Source: Bifidobacterium mellis
GTDB lineage: Bacteria; Actinomycetota; Actinomycetes; Actinomycetales; Bifidobacteriaceae
Assembly (NCBI RefSeq): GCF_000967265.1
Contig: NZ_KQ033885.1
Location: 1,894,816-1,958,815 of the forward strand
Length of the DNA stretch: 64,000 nucleotides
Direction of reading: 5' to 3'
Shown here piece after piece: positions 44,460 to 54,165 of this stretch (positions are counted from its first letter, which is position 1; every line of letters starts with the position of its first letter). A program made the position numbers and the translations under genes. Under the pieces are notes generated by a model, which was given only the letters and a program-made list of their open reading frames with translations, was not told the origin of the DNA and made no database searches.

Positions 44460-47400
44460 GTTCCGTAGGGCGCAATTCCGCCATCATGGCCACGGGCACC
44501 GCGGCCTCCCGCGTAACCGGGCAGATCCGCACCATCCTGCTGGCAGCCGCCATAGGCACCACCGGGATCGCGGCCGATGCCTACCAGACCGGCGCCATGA
44601 TCCCTCAGGTCATGTTCACCCTGATCTCGGGCGGCATCTTCAACGCCGTCCTGGTCCCGCAGATTGTGCGTACCCTCAAGGAGCGGGACGCAGCAGACCG
44701 GCTGAACAAGCTGATCACGGTCGCCATGGTCCTCCTGGCCCTGCTGACCCTGCTGCTGATGCTGGGCACTCCGGTGCTGACCACCATCTATCTGAACTCC
44801 AAGTGGAACCCGGCACAGCGGGCCCTGGCCAACTCCTTCACGCTCTGGTGCATGCCCCAGGTCTTCTTCTACGGGCTCTACACGGTCCTGGGGCAGATCC
44901 TGGCCGCCAAGGGCCGGTTCACCGCATACGCCTGGAGCTCGGTGGGTGCCAACGTTATCAGCTGCCTGGGCTTCCTGGCCTTCATCTTCCTGTTCGGCAA
45001 CGCCCGCAATCAGCCGGTCGGCTTCTGGGACAACGGCAAGGTGGCCCTGACCGCCGGAGCCTGGACCATGGGAGTGGCCTTCCAGGCGCTGGTCCTCTTC
45101 ATCCCCCTGATCATGAGCGGCTTCCGCTATCGTCCCCGCTGGGGCCTGCGTGGAATCGGTCTGCGATCCATGGGCTCAGTGGCGGCCTGGAGCATGTGCG
45201 TGGTCGTCATCAACCAGCTGGCCAACGTGGTCAATGCCCGCGTCAACAACGGCGCCCCCCTGGAGGGCAACCCGTTTGACATCGCCGGCAACGGCTCCTA
45301 TCAGAACGCCTACACCATCTTCATCCTGCCCTACTCGCTGGTGGCCGTCTCGGTCAGCACGGCCCTCTTCCCCAAGCTGTCCAAGGCGGTTTCCGACGGC
45401 CGCATCGGGGATGCCCGCAATGATCTGAGCCAGGCCCTGCGCAATGTGGGACTGGTCATGTTCTTCTTCGCCGCAGTCCTCCTGGCCATTCCAGTGCCCA
45501 TCACCCGAGCCCTGCTGCCCTCGGTAAGCGTGCACGAGTCTGTCCTTATCTCAGGACCGCTGATAACGCTTTCCCTGGGGCTGGTTCCCACGAGCGCCTT
45601 CCTGCTCATTCAGCGCACCTTCTACGCCTTCGAAGATGGCCGGCATCCTTTCATCTTCGCAGCCGTCTCCAACACCATCCAGGTGGCAGTGCTTCTGGTA
45701 TCCATACGCCTGTTGCCTCCCCGTTACTGGGCGGCGATGGTAGGACTGAGCCTGTCACTGAGCAGCCTCCTCAGCTTCCCCGTCCTGGCCCACATGCTGC
45801 GCAGCCCCTTCCAAGGGAACCTGGACGAGCGGCGGATTCTTATCACCTACGCCAAGGCCTTCCTGGCTGCGGGATTGGCCCTGGCGGCCGCCCTGACGGT
45901 CAAAACCCCGGTGACCCATCTGGTCGGCGCCTGGATTCAGGGTCGGCAGGGTCACATGAGCTGGGTGCAGGCGCTCTTCATCTGCGTGGTCATCACCCTG
46001 CTGACGGCAGTCATCTATGTCGTGACCCTGGTAGCCCTGCGCACTGAGGAATTCATCCAGCTCCTGGTCGATCTGGCCCGTCGGCTGGGCAGGACAGCCC
46101 GGCACCCCGTCCGCAGCCTGGACGCACTGCAGGAGCGACCCTCCCGGCTGGCCGACCGCTCGGTCAGGGTGGTGCACTCCTCCTCCCCCGACTCCGCTCT
46201 GCCCGGCATGGACGCAGCACTGGAGAACTTCGAGGAGGCCCGTGAGTCCGACGCTGATGGAGAATCCGCGATAGCCGGACCTCCACCGGCTCCCCCGACT
46301 CCGCAACCCGTTAGGATTGTACCTAGGAACAGCAAGGTCCACCACGGTGTCGCCGACTACAGGCGGCGCCCCACTTCTGATGAGAGCTCGGCAACCATGA
46401 ACGCGCATATCGGAGACACCATCCTCGGCAGATACACCCTGGTCACCCTGCTCCGCCGCGCGAACGGTCTGAGCGCCTGGCGGGCCAAGGACAAGGTCCT
46501 GGACAGGGACTGCCAGCTCTTCATCGCGGGGGATTCCACCTGCATGGACCGGATCAACATCAACGCCTCAAGCCTGGCGCTGAGCAAGGATCGCCGTTTC
46601 ACCCCTGTCTATCAGCTGCACACTCGTGACAAGGTCTCCCTGATCGTCACCGCCCCCGATGCCGGCATGTCCCTGAGGGACTACATGCACGGACCCGCCG
46701 GGGAAACGCTCAGCGACCGGGCCATCGGCACCATCATGGGAGAGGTCACGGAGGCCATGCGGACCCTGCATGCCGCAGGCATGGTCGACTATGCGGTCTC
46801 CACGAGCACCATCAGGCTGGCCCCGGCCTCGATCACCCTGGCAGATGCACCCATATCGCCTATGCTCGAGCACCCGTCAGTCTCAACTGAGACGGGGTTG
46901 ACGAACGAGGAGTATGCCATACGAGAGCTGGCCGGCGTGCTCTATGCCATGCTGACGCGCCGACCCGACCAGGACGGACGGCAGCCCAGTCTGCAGGAGC
47001 TGCCCAAGCAGGCCCCGGAAGAGTTCAAAATCATCTGCATGCGCGGGCTGGGCCTGGCGAATGAGCAGGGAACCGTGCCGGTTCCGCTGGTCACCCTGGC
47101 GGAGCTCTCGGCCCTGCTCAGCCCCTGGGTTCCGCCTGAGGAGCTGACCGACAGCGATCTGATCTGGCCCGGACTGGACGGCCGCGCCTCCATCGAGTCC
47201 GTCGCCCTGCGTCCAGTGGACCCCAAGAACGTACTCCCTCTTCCCGCGGGGCTGACCTCCTCGGCCCTGCCTGCCACGCAGACCGTATCCCACCATGAGC
47301 CGCACTGGAAGACCAACCAACTGCTCTTCCCCGGCCGCAGCGAGATCGAAATGCTCAATCCGGAGGATACGGATACCGACCTCTTCTCGCTCTTTGACGA

Positions 47401-48685
47401 ACGCCAGCGGCTGCGCTCGCTGAACAGCTCCTCCCGCAAGACCGCGGCCATGGACGTGAGCGCACTCAGGGCGACGGCGGCCAGACCCGTAGCCGTGGAT
47501 GAGGAAGAGTCCAAGGCTGTGACCGGACGGATGCCGACCGTCAAAGACGATCAGCGTAAACCGTCCGAGGCTCTCAGCGGCAACGGCGTGACTGCCAACA
47601 ATCCCGTGGAGCGAGGCTTCTCCCAGTGGGACTTCCACAAGTCCAGCGGCCAGGAGAACAGTGCGGCGGACGGCAGCAGCCAGGCCACCAGGGCAACATC
47701 CAACATGAGCGTCTGGCAGGACGGCAGAGGTTCGCAGACGCGCCAAACAGACGCTGCGGCCACCAAATCTCATGTGGGAGGCAATGCAGAACCTGCAGCC
47801 CGGAGTGGACACTCTCCTTCTGCCGCTGCTACTGACAGGACCAAGGCATCCAGCCAAGCGACCCAATCCTCCAAGAGCCACGATTTCGACGAGGAGGAGC
47901 AGGAGACTACAGTCATGGAGCCGCTGCCCCCCAGCTTCACGCCTGAAATCCACTCCATGCCTGTGCCGGTGACTTACTCGGTTCTTCCCGACGATGAGCA
48001 GGATAAGGATCTGGACGATGAGGCCGATATGGCTGACACCCGTCTGTTCGGCCGCTTCACAACTCGCTCGGTGGTCATCGCCATAGCGGCCGTAATCGTT
48101 GTGGTGGCCCTGGTCTGGGCCCTCTCGACCATTACCGGGTCCCGATCCAAGGTCGGTAAAAGTGAGGGGGGCTGGCCGGTCATGTCCAACGTGCCCTTCC
48201 CCGGCAAGACCAATGAAAGCGAGGAAGCATCTCCCTCCAGCAACGGCGATGGCGATGATCAGGCTCAGGCCGGCGCCGATACTGGGAACGACAAGGTCAG
48301 CCACGCTGACAAGGAGGCAGGGAAGGTTCCCGACCCGCCCAAGCCCAAGAACACCACGGCCTATAAGACGAGTCGTCAACTCTTCCTCAACAAGCCTGCC
48401 GGCCTGCAGGGCTATGGATGGTATATGCACCTGACCCAACCGGAAGAGGTCTCCCGCCTGACCATCGTCGCGCCTCAGAGCGGTGGCCATGCTCAGGTCT
48501 ATGCGAATTCCACAGCGGCTCAGCCCAACCAGGGACAGCCGCTGGCAGACTTCAGCTTCGATGCCTCGGGCACTACCCAGGTCACCCTGCGCGAGCCGGT
48601 GACGACTCAGGACCTGGTCATCTGGGTGCCCATGGACGGCATGCCGGGAAACAGCCTGCGCTTCACTTCCGTTCAGGCCTTCTGA
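44456..48685 (+). CDS. murJ: MurJ lipid II flippase fused to pseudokinase and outer domain
   Basis: A 1409-residue fusion. Residues about 1–550 form the 14-helix MurJ/MviN flippase that moves lipid II across the membrane. A pseudokinase-like domain is at about 648–900 (ILGRYTLVTLLRR; no HRD or DFG, replaced by MVDYAVS and LADAP). A long low-complexity stretch covers about 960–1200 (Ser, Thr, Gln, Asn), one membrane helix lies at about 1203–1222, and a β-rich outer domain at about 1300–1409. This matches mycobacterial Rv3910/MviN, whose phosphorylated pseudokinase binds FhaA. A kinase that could act on it is at 32522. Its start overlaps the DUF6049 stop. Confidence 0.93.
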   Translation: MSSVGRNSAIMATGTAASRVTGQIRTILLAAAIGTTGIAADAYQTGAMIPQVMFTLISGGIFNAVLVPQIVRTLKERDAADRLNKLITVAMVLLALLTLLLMLGTPVLTTIYLNSKWNPAQRALANSFTLWCMPQVFFYGLYTVLGQILAAKGRFTAYAWSSVGANVISCLGFLAFIFLFGNARNQPVGFWDNGKVALTAGAWTMGVAFQALVLFIPLIMSGFRYRPRWGLRGIGLRSMGSVAAWSMCVVVINQLANVVNARVNNGAPLEGNPFDIAGNGSYQNAYTIFILPYSLVAVSVSTALFPKLSKAVSDGRIGDARNDLSQALRNVGLVMFFFAAVLLAIPVPITRALLPSVSVHESVLISGPLITLSLGLVPTSAFLLIQRTFYAFEDGRHPFIFAAVSNTIQVAVLLVSIRLLPPRYWAAMVGLSLSLSSLLSFPVLAHMLRSPFQGNLDERRILITYAKAFLAAGLALAAALTVKTPVTHLVGAWIQGRQGHMSWVQALFICVVITLLTAVIYVVTLVALRTEEFIQLLVDLARRLGRTARHPVRSLDALQERPSRLADRSVRVVHSSSPDSALPGMDAALENFEEARESDADGESAIAGPPPAPPTPQPVRIVPRNSKVHHGVADYRRRPTSDESSATMNAHIGDTILGRYTLVTLLRRANGLSAWRAKDKVLDRDCQLFIAGDSTCMDRININASSLALSKDRRFTPVYQLHTRDKVSLIVTAPDAGMSLRDYMHGPAGETLSDRAIGTIMGEVTEAMRTLHAAGMVDYAVSTSTIRLAPASITLADAPISPMLEHPSVSTETGLTNEEYAIRELAGVLYAMLTRRPDQDGRQPSLQELPKQAPEEFKIICMRGLGLANEQGTVPVPLVTLAELSALLSPWVPPEELTDSDLIWPGLDGRASIESVALRPVDPKNVLPLPAGLTSSALPATQTVSHHEPHWKTNQLLFPGRSEIEMLNPEDTDTDLFSLFDERQRLRSLNSSSRKTAAMDVSALRATAARPVAVDEEESKAVTGRMPTVKDDQRKPSEALSGNGVTANNPVERGFSQWDFHKSSGQENSAADGSSQATRATSNMSVWQDGRGSQTRQTDAAATKSHVGGNAEPAARSGHSPSAAATDRTKASSQATQSSKSHDFDEEEQETTVMEPLPPSFTPEIHSMPVPVTYSVLPDDEQDKDLDDEADMADTRLFGRFTTRSVVIAIAAVIVVVALVWALSTITGSRSKVGKSEGGWPVMSNVPFPGKTNESEEASPSSNGDGDDQAQAGADTGNDKVSHADKEAGKVPDPPKPKNTTAYKTSRQLFLNKPAGLQGYGWYMHLTQPEEVSRLTIVAPQSGGHAQVYANSTAAQPNQGQPLADFSFDASGTTQVTLREPVTTQDLVIWVPMDGMPGNSLRFTSVQAF

Positions 48686-48928
48686 GCATGACTATGGGTC
48701 GACGACAACAAAGGCAAATCATCCCGACGTCGACCCGGAAACCATCTGTCGACCGCAATGGCCTGCAGGCCCCATGGAACCCGTCAGCCAGGCATGACTG
48801 GCTACCCATCCATATGCCGAGACCATGGGTGTACCGAAATGGTAATGTGTTGGATATTTCCTCCTACATAGCGCCTGCAGGTAATACAGTTTCCTTAGAC
48901 AACGGCGGCAGGAAGGCGGAAGTCAGTT

Positions 48929-50212
48929 ATGGCGGATGATCCCAATATTGCGTCCAAGGTCATCAAGAACGATCCTTGGTATAGCTCCTATGCAACACGA
49001 GCCGAGCAGATGCGTGCATCCGAGATTCGCGCCCTCTTCGCCGTGGCCAACCGGCCCGAGGTGGTCTCCCTGGCCGGTGGCATGCCCTACCTGGGCCGGA
49101 TGCCCTTCGATAAGTTGGCTGACCAGCTTGGCGACATGCTGCGGAGCAAGGGCCAGGTGGCCTGGCAGTATGGGTCGGCACAGGGCGATCCCCACCTGCG
49201 CGAAGACGTGCTTCCCATTATGGAGCTGGAAGGCATCAAGGACGTCCAGCCGGATGATGTGGTCATCGTCAACGGTTCCCAGTCGGGACTGGACCTGATC
49301 ACCAGGATCATGTGCGACCCCGGCGATGTGGTGCTGGCTGAGGCGCCCAACTATGTGGGTGCCCTGGGCGTCTTCCAATCCTTCCAGGTCGATGTGGTCA
49401 ACGTGGCCATGGACAGAGACGGGCTGATCCCCGAGGCTCTGGAGGAGACCATTCTGGAGCAGCGCCGCCAGGGCAAGGCGGTCAAGTTCCTCTACACCGT
49501 GCCCAACTTCCACAATCCCGCCGGCGCCACCATGAGCGTCGAACGGCGGCCGCGAATCATCGAGATCGCCAAAAAGTACCATGTGCTCGTTGTGGAGGAC
49601 AATCCCTATGGACTGCTGGCCTTCGACGGCCAGACCTATCCGGCCCTGCGCTCATACGACTCCGAGGGCATTGTCTACCTGAGCAGCTTCTCCAAGATCA
49701 TCGCCCCGGGCATGCGCGTGGCCTGGATGGTTGCGCCTCCCGGCATCCGACAGAAGCTGGTTCTGGCCAACGAGTCAGCCATCCTGTGTCCCTCCAACAT
49801 GAGCCAAATGACCATCACCACCTATCTTGACAACTTCGATTGGAAATCGCAGATCAACGATTACCGGGGGATGTACAAGGAACGCTGCGATGCCATGGAT
49901 GAGGCCTTGAAGGAATACCTGCCCTACTGTTCGTGGCTCAAGCCCAAGGGTGGCTTCTACATCTGGCTGAAGATACCCCAAGGGCTCAACGCCAAGGATA
50001 TGCTGCCCAGGGCGATCACCGCCAAGGTGGCTTACGTATCAGGCACAGCCTTCTACGACAATGGGGAGGGCGCGGACCATATGCGCCTGTCCTTCTGTTA
50101 CCCCACTCCCGATCGGATCCGGGAGGGAATACGCAGACTGTCCACGGTCATCGAGAACGAACTCGCCACCGTCCGGCTGTTCGAGCCCGACAGCGGCAAG
50201 GAAAGGGGCTGA
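48929..50212 (+). CDS. PLP-dependent aminotransferase (class I, ARO8/LysN-like)
   Basis: A 427-residue fold-type I aminotransferase. LAGGMPYLG (about 50), QYGSAQGDPHLRE (about 81), NGSQSGLDLITR (about 110), and the PLP-Lys segment YLSSFSKIIAPGMRVAWM (about 250) are diagnostic, with Arg near the end (MRLSFCYP). There is no GntR DNA-binding domain, so it is not MocR. Relatives act on 2-aminoadipate, aromatic or branched-chain amino acids; I cannot choose. A link to lysine through 2-aminoadipate is not expected, since bacteria with the DAP pathway do not use it. Confidence 0.88.
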   Translation: MADDPNIASKVIKNDPWYSSYATRAEQMRASEIRALFAVANRPEVVSLAGGMPYLGRMPFDKLADQLGDMLRSKGQVAWQYGSAQGDPHLREDVLPIMELEGIKDVQPDDVVIVNGSQSGLDLITRIMCDPGDVVLAEAPNYVGALGVFQSFQVDVVNVAMDRDGLIPEALEETILEQRRQGKAVKFLYTVPNFHNPAGATMSVERRPRIIEIAKKYHVLVVEDNPYGLLAFDGQTYPALRSYDSEGIVYLSSFSKIIAPGMRVAWMVAPPGIRQKLVLANESAILCPSNMSQMTITTYLDNFDWKSQINDYRGMYKERCDAMDEALKEYLPYCSWLKPKGGFYIWLKIPQGLNAKDMLPRAITAKVAYVSGTAFYDNGEGADHMRLSFCYPTPDRIREGIRRLSTVIENELATVRLFEPDSGKERG

Positions 50213-50215
50213 ATC

Positions 50216-51418
50216 ATGGCGGCCAAGCACAGCAAGACACCACGGCAGCAGACCGGCGGCAAAACCTCGGCAGCCGGCAAGGCCAAGACAACCGCGAGCG
50301 CGACAGCGACCACAGTCGCCAGCCCGGATACCACCGCGGCCACGGGTGCTGGCGAAGTGACCAAAAGAGCCAGGCGGACCTCGCATCGCTCCACTCGTGA
50401 GGCCACGCCGTTCACCATGGACGATATCATCTCCCTGGCGAGCAAGGCCACCAAGCGTGCCGATAAATCCCTCCTGGTTATCTGCGGTGGCCTCAGCCAT
50501 GAGCGTGATGTCTCCATCAGCTCAGGGCATCGAGTCCAGGGATTCCTGGAGGAGGCCGGATGGACGGTCCATGTCCACGACATGGATGGCTCGCTCCTGC
50601 CCTACCTGACCGATGAGAAGACCCGTCCTGATCTGGTCTGGCCCCTGCTGCACGGTGCCAACGGCGAAGACGGCTCCATTCGTGATGTCTTGGAGATGGC
50701 GGAACTGCCTTACATCGGATCCCGGGCCAAGGCCTCCCGGACCGCCTGGAGCAAACCTATCGCCAAGAACGTCGTCCGCATGGCCGGCTTGCACACTCCG
50801 CATTCCGTGACCTTGCCCGAGTCCATGTTTCGCGAGCTGGGAGTCGAACCCGTTATCGATATGCTCCTAGGTTCGTTGGGACTCCCGCTCTTCATCAAGC
50901 CCACCATGGGCGGCTCAGCCATGGGCTGCACCATGGTGACTGAACAGAGCCAGCTCACTCAGGCGTTAATCAACTGCTTCGCCTATGGTGATGTGGCCCT
51001 GATCGAACAGGCCGTCACTGGCACCGAGGTCTCCGTGTCCATCCTCGAATTTGACGGACACCCCCTGGTTCTGCCTCCGCTGGAGATCTGGACCCCTTCA
51101 GGCACGTACGACTTCGAGGCCCGCTCCACGCCCGGCCCGACGGAGTTCTACGTTCCAGCCCGACTGGATGCCAAGACCACACAGGCTGTGAGCGATGCCG
51201 CGCTGACTGCCCACCGGGCTCTGGGGCTCCGCGACATCTCACGCACCGACTTCATCGTTGATGCCCAAGGACAGCCACAATTCCTGGAGTCCAACGTGGC
51301 GCCCGGCATGACGGACACCTCGCTTCTGCCACAATCAGCCTTGGCTGCCGGCTACAACCTACCGGAGCTATACACTGCATTGGTTCAATCAGTTTTGAAT
51401 CAAAAGCGAACCGACTGA
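50216..51418 (+). CDS. D-Ala–D-Ala ligase-family (ATP-grasp) protein, atypical
   Basis: A 400-residue protein. The first 65 residues are a Lys/Ala/Thr-rich, unstructured-looking tail. Then a Ddl-type ATP-grasp: ICGGLSHERDVSISSG in place of GG(R/K)S(A/S)EHEVS, LLHGANGEDGSIRDVLE, PLFIKPTMGGSAMG in place of VKP…GSS-G, and FLESNVAPGMTDTSLLPQS for LEVNT-PGMT-TSL. The substrate may still be D-alanine, but the substitutions leave room for another ligation. It follows the aminotransferase by 3 bases. Bifidobacteria probably have a normal ddl in another place, so this may be a second copy. Confidence 0.83.
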   Translation: MAAKHSKTPRQQTGGKTSAAGKAKTTASATATTVASPDTTAATGAGEVTKRARRTSHRSTREATPFTMDDIISLASKATKRADKSLLVICGGLSHERDVSISSGHRVQGFLEEAGWTVHVHDMDGSLLPYLTDEKTRPDLVWPLLHGANGEDGSIRDVLEMAELPYIGSRAKASRTAWSKPIAKNVVRMAGLHTPHSVTLPESMFRELGVEPVIDMLLGSLGLPLFIKPTMGGSAMGCTMVTEQSQLTQALINCFAYGDVALIEQAVTGTEVSVSILEFDGHPLVLPPLEIWTPSGTYDFEARSTPGPTEFYVPARLDAKTTQAVSDAALTAHRALGLRDISRTDFIVDAQGQPQFLESNVAPGMTDTSLLPQSALAAGYNLPELYTALVQSVLNQKRTD

Positions 51419-51780
51419 GACTTCAAAGCCTGCCTGGCTCTGTTTATCATTCGGTTTTCACAAATAGGGTCCGTCTGATGCATATTGCGCAAATTGCACA
51501 CCATACAACAGGCGGACCTGCAATATACCCAGCTTGCAAATACATGCAGAGCAGCAGATAGTACGCAAGGAGGGCACCCTACACACATGTGCACTAACTG
51601 TTTGACACAGTATGGACTAGCAGTTTGCAATCATTAAACCCGATGCTCTATTCCGCGTTCATTATTCTGATTATCATTCTTCTCTGGCAATCATATGCCG
51701 GTTGTTCGCCATTCACCACCCATGGTCGGTTATCTCCCTCCCTCTATGTGTAAAGCTGGACTTTCCATTTCCTCTTTACG

Positions 51781-51839
51781 CTTCACCTCCCATTTACTCC
51801 CCGCTTCACCTTTACTCCCCACTTCACCTTTACTCAGCC
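51781..51839. repeat. Three CT-rich imperfect tandem repeats
   Basis: Units at 51781–51803, 51804–51821 and 51822–51839, each beginning CTTCACCT and containing TTTACTC. The first contains TCACCTCC, identical to the anti-Shine–Dalgarno end of 16S rRNA; the others read TCACCTTT. Confidence 0.75.
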
Positions 51840-52030
51840 AAAGCCAACGTTGACCCAAAAGTATGTTCAATCAGATCTCTGTTTTTATTGTTGACAAGGC
51901 TGACTTGCAGAAGTGCTGCAGTCTAATCAATTGCCGAGGTCGGATTGGCCGGTCACTCTCCAGGACTCGACTTATAACAGACTGCTGTTATCGCTTCACA
52001 CCCATGCATGCAATCATGGTCGGCAACGAA

Positions 52031-52046
52031 TGTTTCACGTGAAACA
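52031..52046. promoter_or_regulatory. parS site
   Basis: Exact TGTTTCACGTGAAACA, the ParB-binding consensus, in the non-coding stretch about 2.9 kb from the parB stop. Confidence 0.92.
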
Positions 52047-52180
52047 TTCTGGGGCGAACAACTTGCTTCATCGACTCCAACGAGGGTCCCACACGGCATA
52101 GTACTTACGATTGACGGCGAATCCTGCCTGTTAAAAGCGTGAGTCGAATAAAGATATAGGCCGGATGAAAGCAAATACAA

Positions 52181-52214
52181 CCTTCATAGGATCGTAACCT
52201 TCGTAGGATCGCAA
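52181..52214. repeat. 17-bp imperfect tandem duplication
   Basis: CCTTCATAGGATCGTAA (52181–52197) followed directly by CCTTCGTAGGATCGCAA (52198–52214), 15 of 17 bases the same. Confidence 0.75.
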
Positions 52215-52699
52215 CCGCCACGATTGCCGCATCAGCCAGCACAGGATGCTTTGCCTAGATGTTTGTCAGGTAGACATGACTGCATATATATAGATATATG
52301 CATCACTGCTTTTGCATCTTTGAGAATCGAACCCTCTCTACTTGGCCATCAAGAACTTCAAGCGAAAGCTGAGTCCGCACCAATAAATTGCCATTCCGCC
52401 ACCGGCATTGCTGTACCATTTCATTGGCCCCCGAGTCTTACATACTCATCGTTAAGAGCACGATCTTCCTATCAGAATTAATCCATCGGGTCATATTGCT
52501 TACGCGGTTTGCTCACCCTCGCACACTGCGAAGCTCATAGACAAAAGCACATAGATACCCTGCAAATCAGAGGGTACACACACATATCCAAGCGCATCCG
52601 TCCTCGTTGAAGACCATACCTTCGCAAAATCAAGCTAACCGTTGAAACTGCGCCCCACAGCGTTCGAACCGTCTACGTTATGGCCTGGCTAGATATGTC

Positions 52700-53050
52700 T
52701 TACTTGTCTCTGCTGCTTTCCTCGCCCTTGTCCGATACGCGTGAAGAACTTTCACTAGGTCCTTCCTGAGTAGCGGGTGCATACCGGTCGTCAGTCCTAG
52801 CAGTTACATCTTCATCAGCCCCAGGGCTTTTGTCTGTTATCGGAGAATCAGCCTCCAAGTCGTCGCCATTCTCATCAGGACTTGGAGGATTCCAAAAACG
52901 CCAGCTATGCCAGCTGTCATCCTCGCGCTTATCCTCTGTTTGGTGGCTGGGGTGCTCCCGCAGCAACCGATCAACTCGGAGCATGAACCAAATCAGCACC
53001 AGAATCGTCCCAATATTGGTCACGATGGCTACTATCACGGTTTTCTCCAT
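52700..53050 (-). CDS. Small single-pass membrane protein, unknown function
   Basis: A 116-residue predicted protein. One N-terminal membrane helix (about 5–24, VIVAIVTNIGTILVLIWFML) is followed by a Lys/Arg patch and then a strongly acidic Asp/Glu/Ser-rich tail to the end. It is divergent from trxB, with 109 bases between. No family is recognised. The ribosome-binding site before 53050 is weak; support is the helix/tail pattern, the lack of any other gene in the gap and the length of the open frame in an AT-richer context. Confidence 0.5.
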   Translation of the reverse strand: MEKTVIVAIVTNIGTILVLIWFMLRVDRLLREHPSHQTEDKREDDSWHSWRFWNPPSPDENGDDLEADSPITDKSPGADEDVTARTDDRYAPATQEGPSESSSRVSDKGEESSRDK

Positions 53051-53159
53051 GGTTCAAGGATAGCCTGCTCCTATCAGAACCCGACTGACTGTGAGATAAG
53101 TAGCGCCCTTTTCGCCCACCGCGTGTGGCCCAGTCATCCTAAATGGATACAGTGGCGTT

Positions 53160-54104
53160 ATGAAGCAAACTGTTCATGATGCCATTGTTATAGGGTCCGG
53201 ACCCGCAGGATACACTGCCGCCATTTATCTTGGCAGAGCTGGATATGCTCCACTCGTTATTGCTGGAGCCCTAACGCCCGGCGGTCAGCTTATGAACACG
53301 ACGGAAGTAGAGAATTTCCCAGGATTCCCTAAAGCAGTGCTTGGCCCCGATCTTATGGATCAGATGCGCGATCAGGCCGAACATTTCGGTGCTCAGATAG
53401 AATATGATGATGTCGTTTCAGTTGATTTGAACCAAGACTTCAAGCGAATTACTACCGATGGAGGCCAAGAATACCAAGCTCGAGTCGTCGTCATCACCAC
53501 TGGTTCGCAATATCGGAAATTGGATATTCCTGGCGAGCGCGAGTTCTCAGGACGAGGAGTATCCTACTGCGCAACATGCGACGGCTTCTTCTTCAAGGAT
53601 AAGCCGATCGTAGTTGTTGGCGGCGGGGACTCTGCCATGGGTGACGCAGACTTCCTGACCCGTTTCGGCTCTTCCGTCACACTGATCCATCGTCGCCAAG
53701 GCTTCCGCGCTTCAAAAATCATGGTGGATCGCGCCGAGGGCAACGACAAGATCAACTTCCTTCTCGATTCGGTCGTCACGCGAATCAACGGCGACGACAG
53801 TGGCGTTATCTCTTTGGATGTGCACAATACAGCCACTGACCAGCAGTCCACCATTCCAGCCAACGGAGTTTTCGTCGCCATTGGATTCACCCCTCAGACC
53901 GCTTTCCTTAATGGCCAAGTTGATCTGGATCAGGATGGCTATATCCAGGTCGAGGGTGGGTCAACGAAGACTTCATTACCTGGAGTCTTTGCCGCTGGTG
54001 ATGTCACCGACAAGATTTATCGTCAGGCCATTTCCGCCGCTGGCATGGGTTGCCGTGCTGCCCTGGATGCTCAGGAATATCTTACGAGTTTGGATAACCG
54101 ATAA
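53160..54104 (+). CDS. trxB: Thioredoxin-disulfide reductase
   Basis: A 314-residue flavoenzyme. The FAD motif GSGPAGYTAAIYLGRAGY is near the N-terminus, the redox centre is C137-A-T-C140 (YCATCDGFFF), the NADPH motif is VVGGGDSAMGDADFLTRFG (about 157), and FAAGDVTDKIYRQ closes it. It reduces thioredoxin with NADPH, serving ribonucleotide reductase and oxidative stress. Mycobacterium also has trxB near parAB, but no trxA follows it here. The ribosome-binding site before 53160 is poor. Codon use is less GC-rich than in the genes to the left. Confidence 0.95.
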   Translation: MKQTVHDAIVIGSGPAGYTAAIYLGRAGYAPLVIAGALTPGGQLMNTTEVENFPGFPKAVLGPDLMDQMRDQAEHFGAQIEYDDVVSVDLNQDFKRITTDGGQEYQARVVVITTGSQYRKLDIPGEREFSGRGVSYCATCDGFFFKDKPIVVVGGGDSAMGDADFLTRFGSSVTLIHRRQGFRASKIMVDRAEGNDKINFLLDSVVTRINGDDSGVISLDVHNTATDQQSTIPANGVFVAIGFTPQTAFLNGQVDLDQDGYIQVEGGSTKTSLPGVFAAGDVTDKIYRQAISAAGMGCRAALDAQEYLTSLDNR

Positions 54105-54136
54105 GGTCTGATACGCCCCCGCAAACAAGAATTCAC

Positions 54137-54165
54137 GTGCCTGGTAGTTTACAATTACCAGGCAC
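54137..54165 (+). terminator. Intrinsic terminator of trxB
   Basis: A 10-bp stem GTGCCTGGTA/TACCAGGCAC around a 9-base loop, then TTCGTTTATC, 33 bases after the trxB stop. Confidence 0.8.

Larger units (their letters stand above)
51419..52699. other. 1.28-kb gene-poor, AT-richer region
   Basis: No believable coding sequence. It contains a CT-rich triplicated repeat (51781–51839), a parS site (52031–52046), and a 17-bp tandem duplication (52181–52214). A TTGACA at 51602 lacks a matching −10 element. The end of the ddl-like transcript must be here, but no strong terminator was found. Confidence 0.6.

Noticed and set aside
51602..51640. TTGACA at 51602 as a promoter for a transcript across the CT-rich repeats
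   Set aside because: No −10 element lies 16–19 bases downstream, so it cannot be supported as a promoter.
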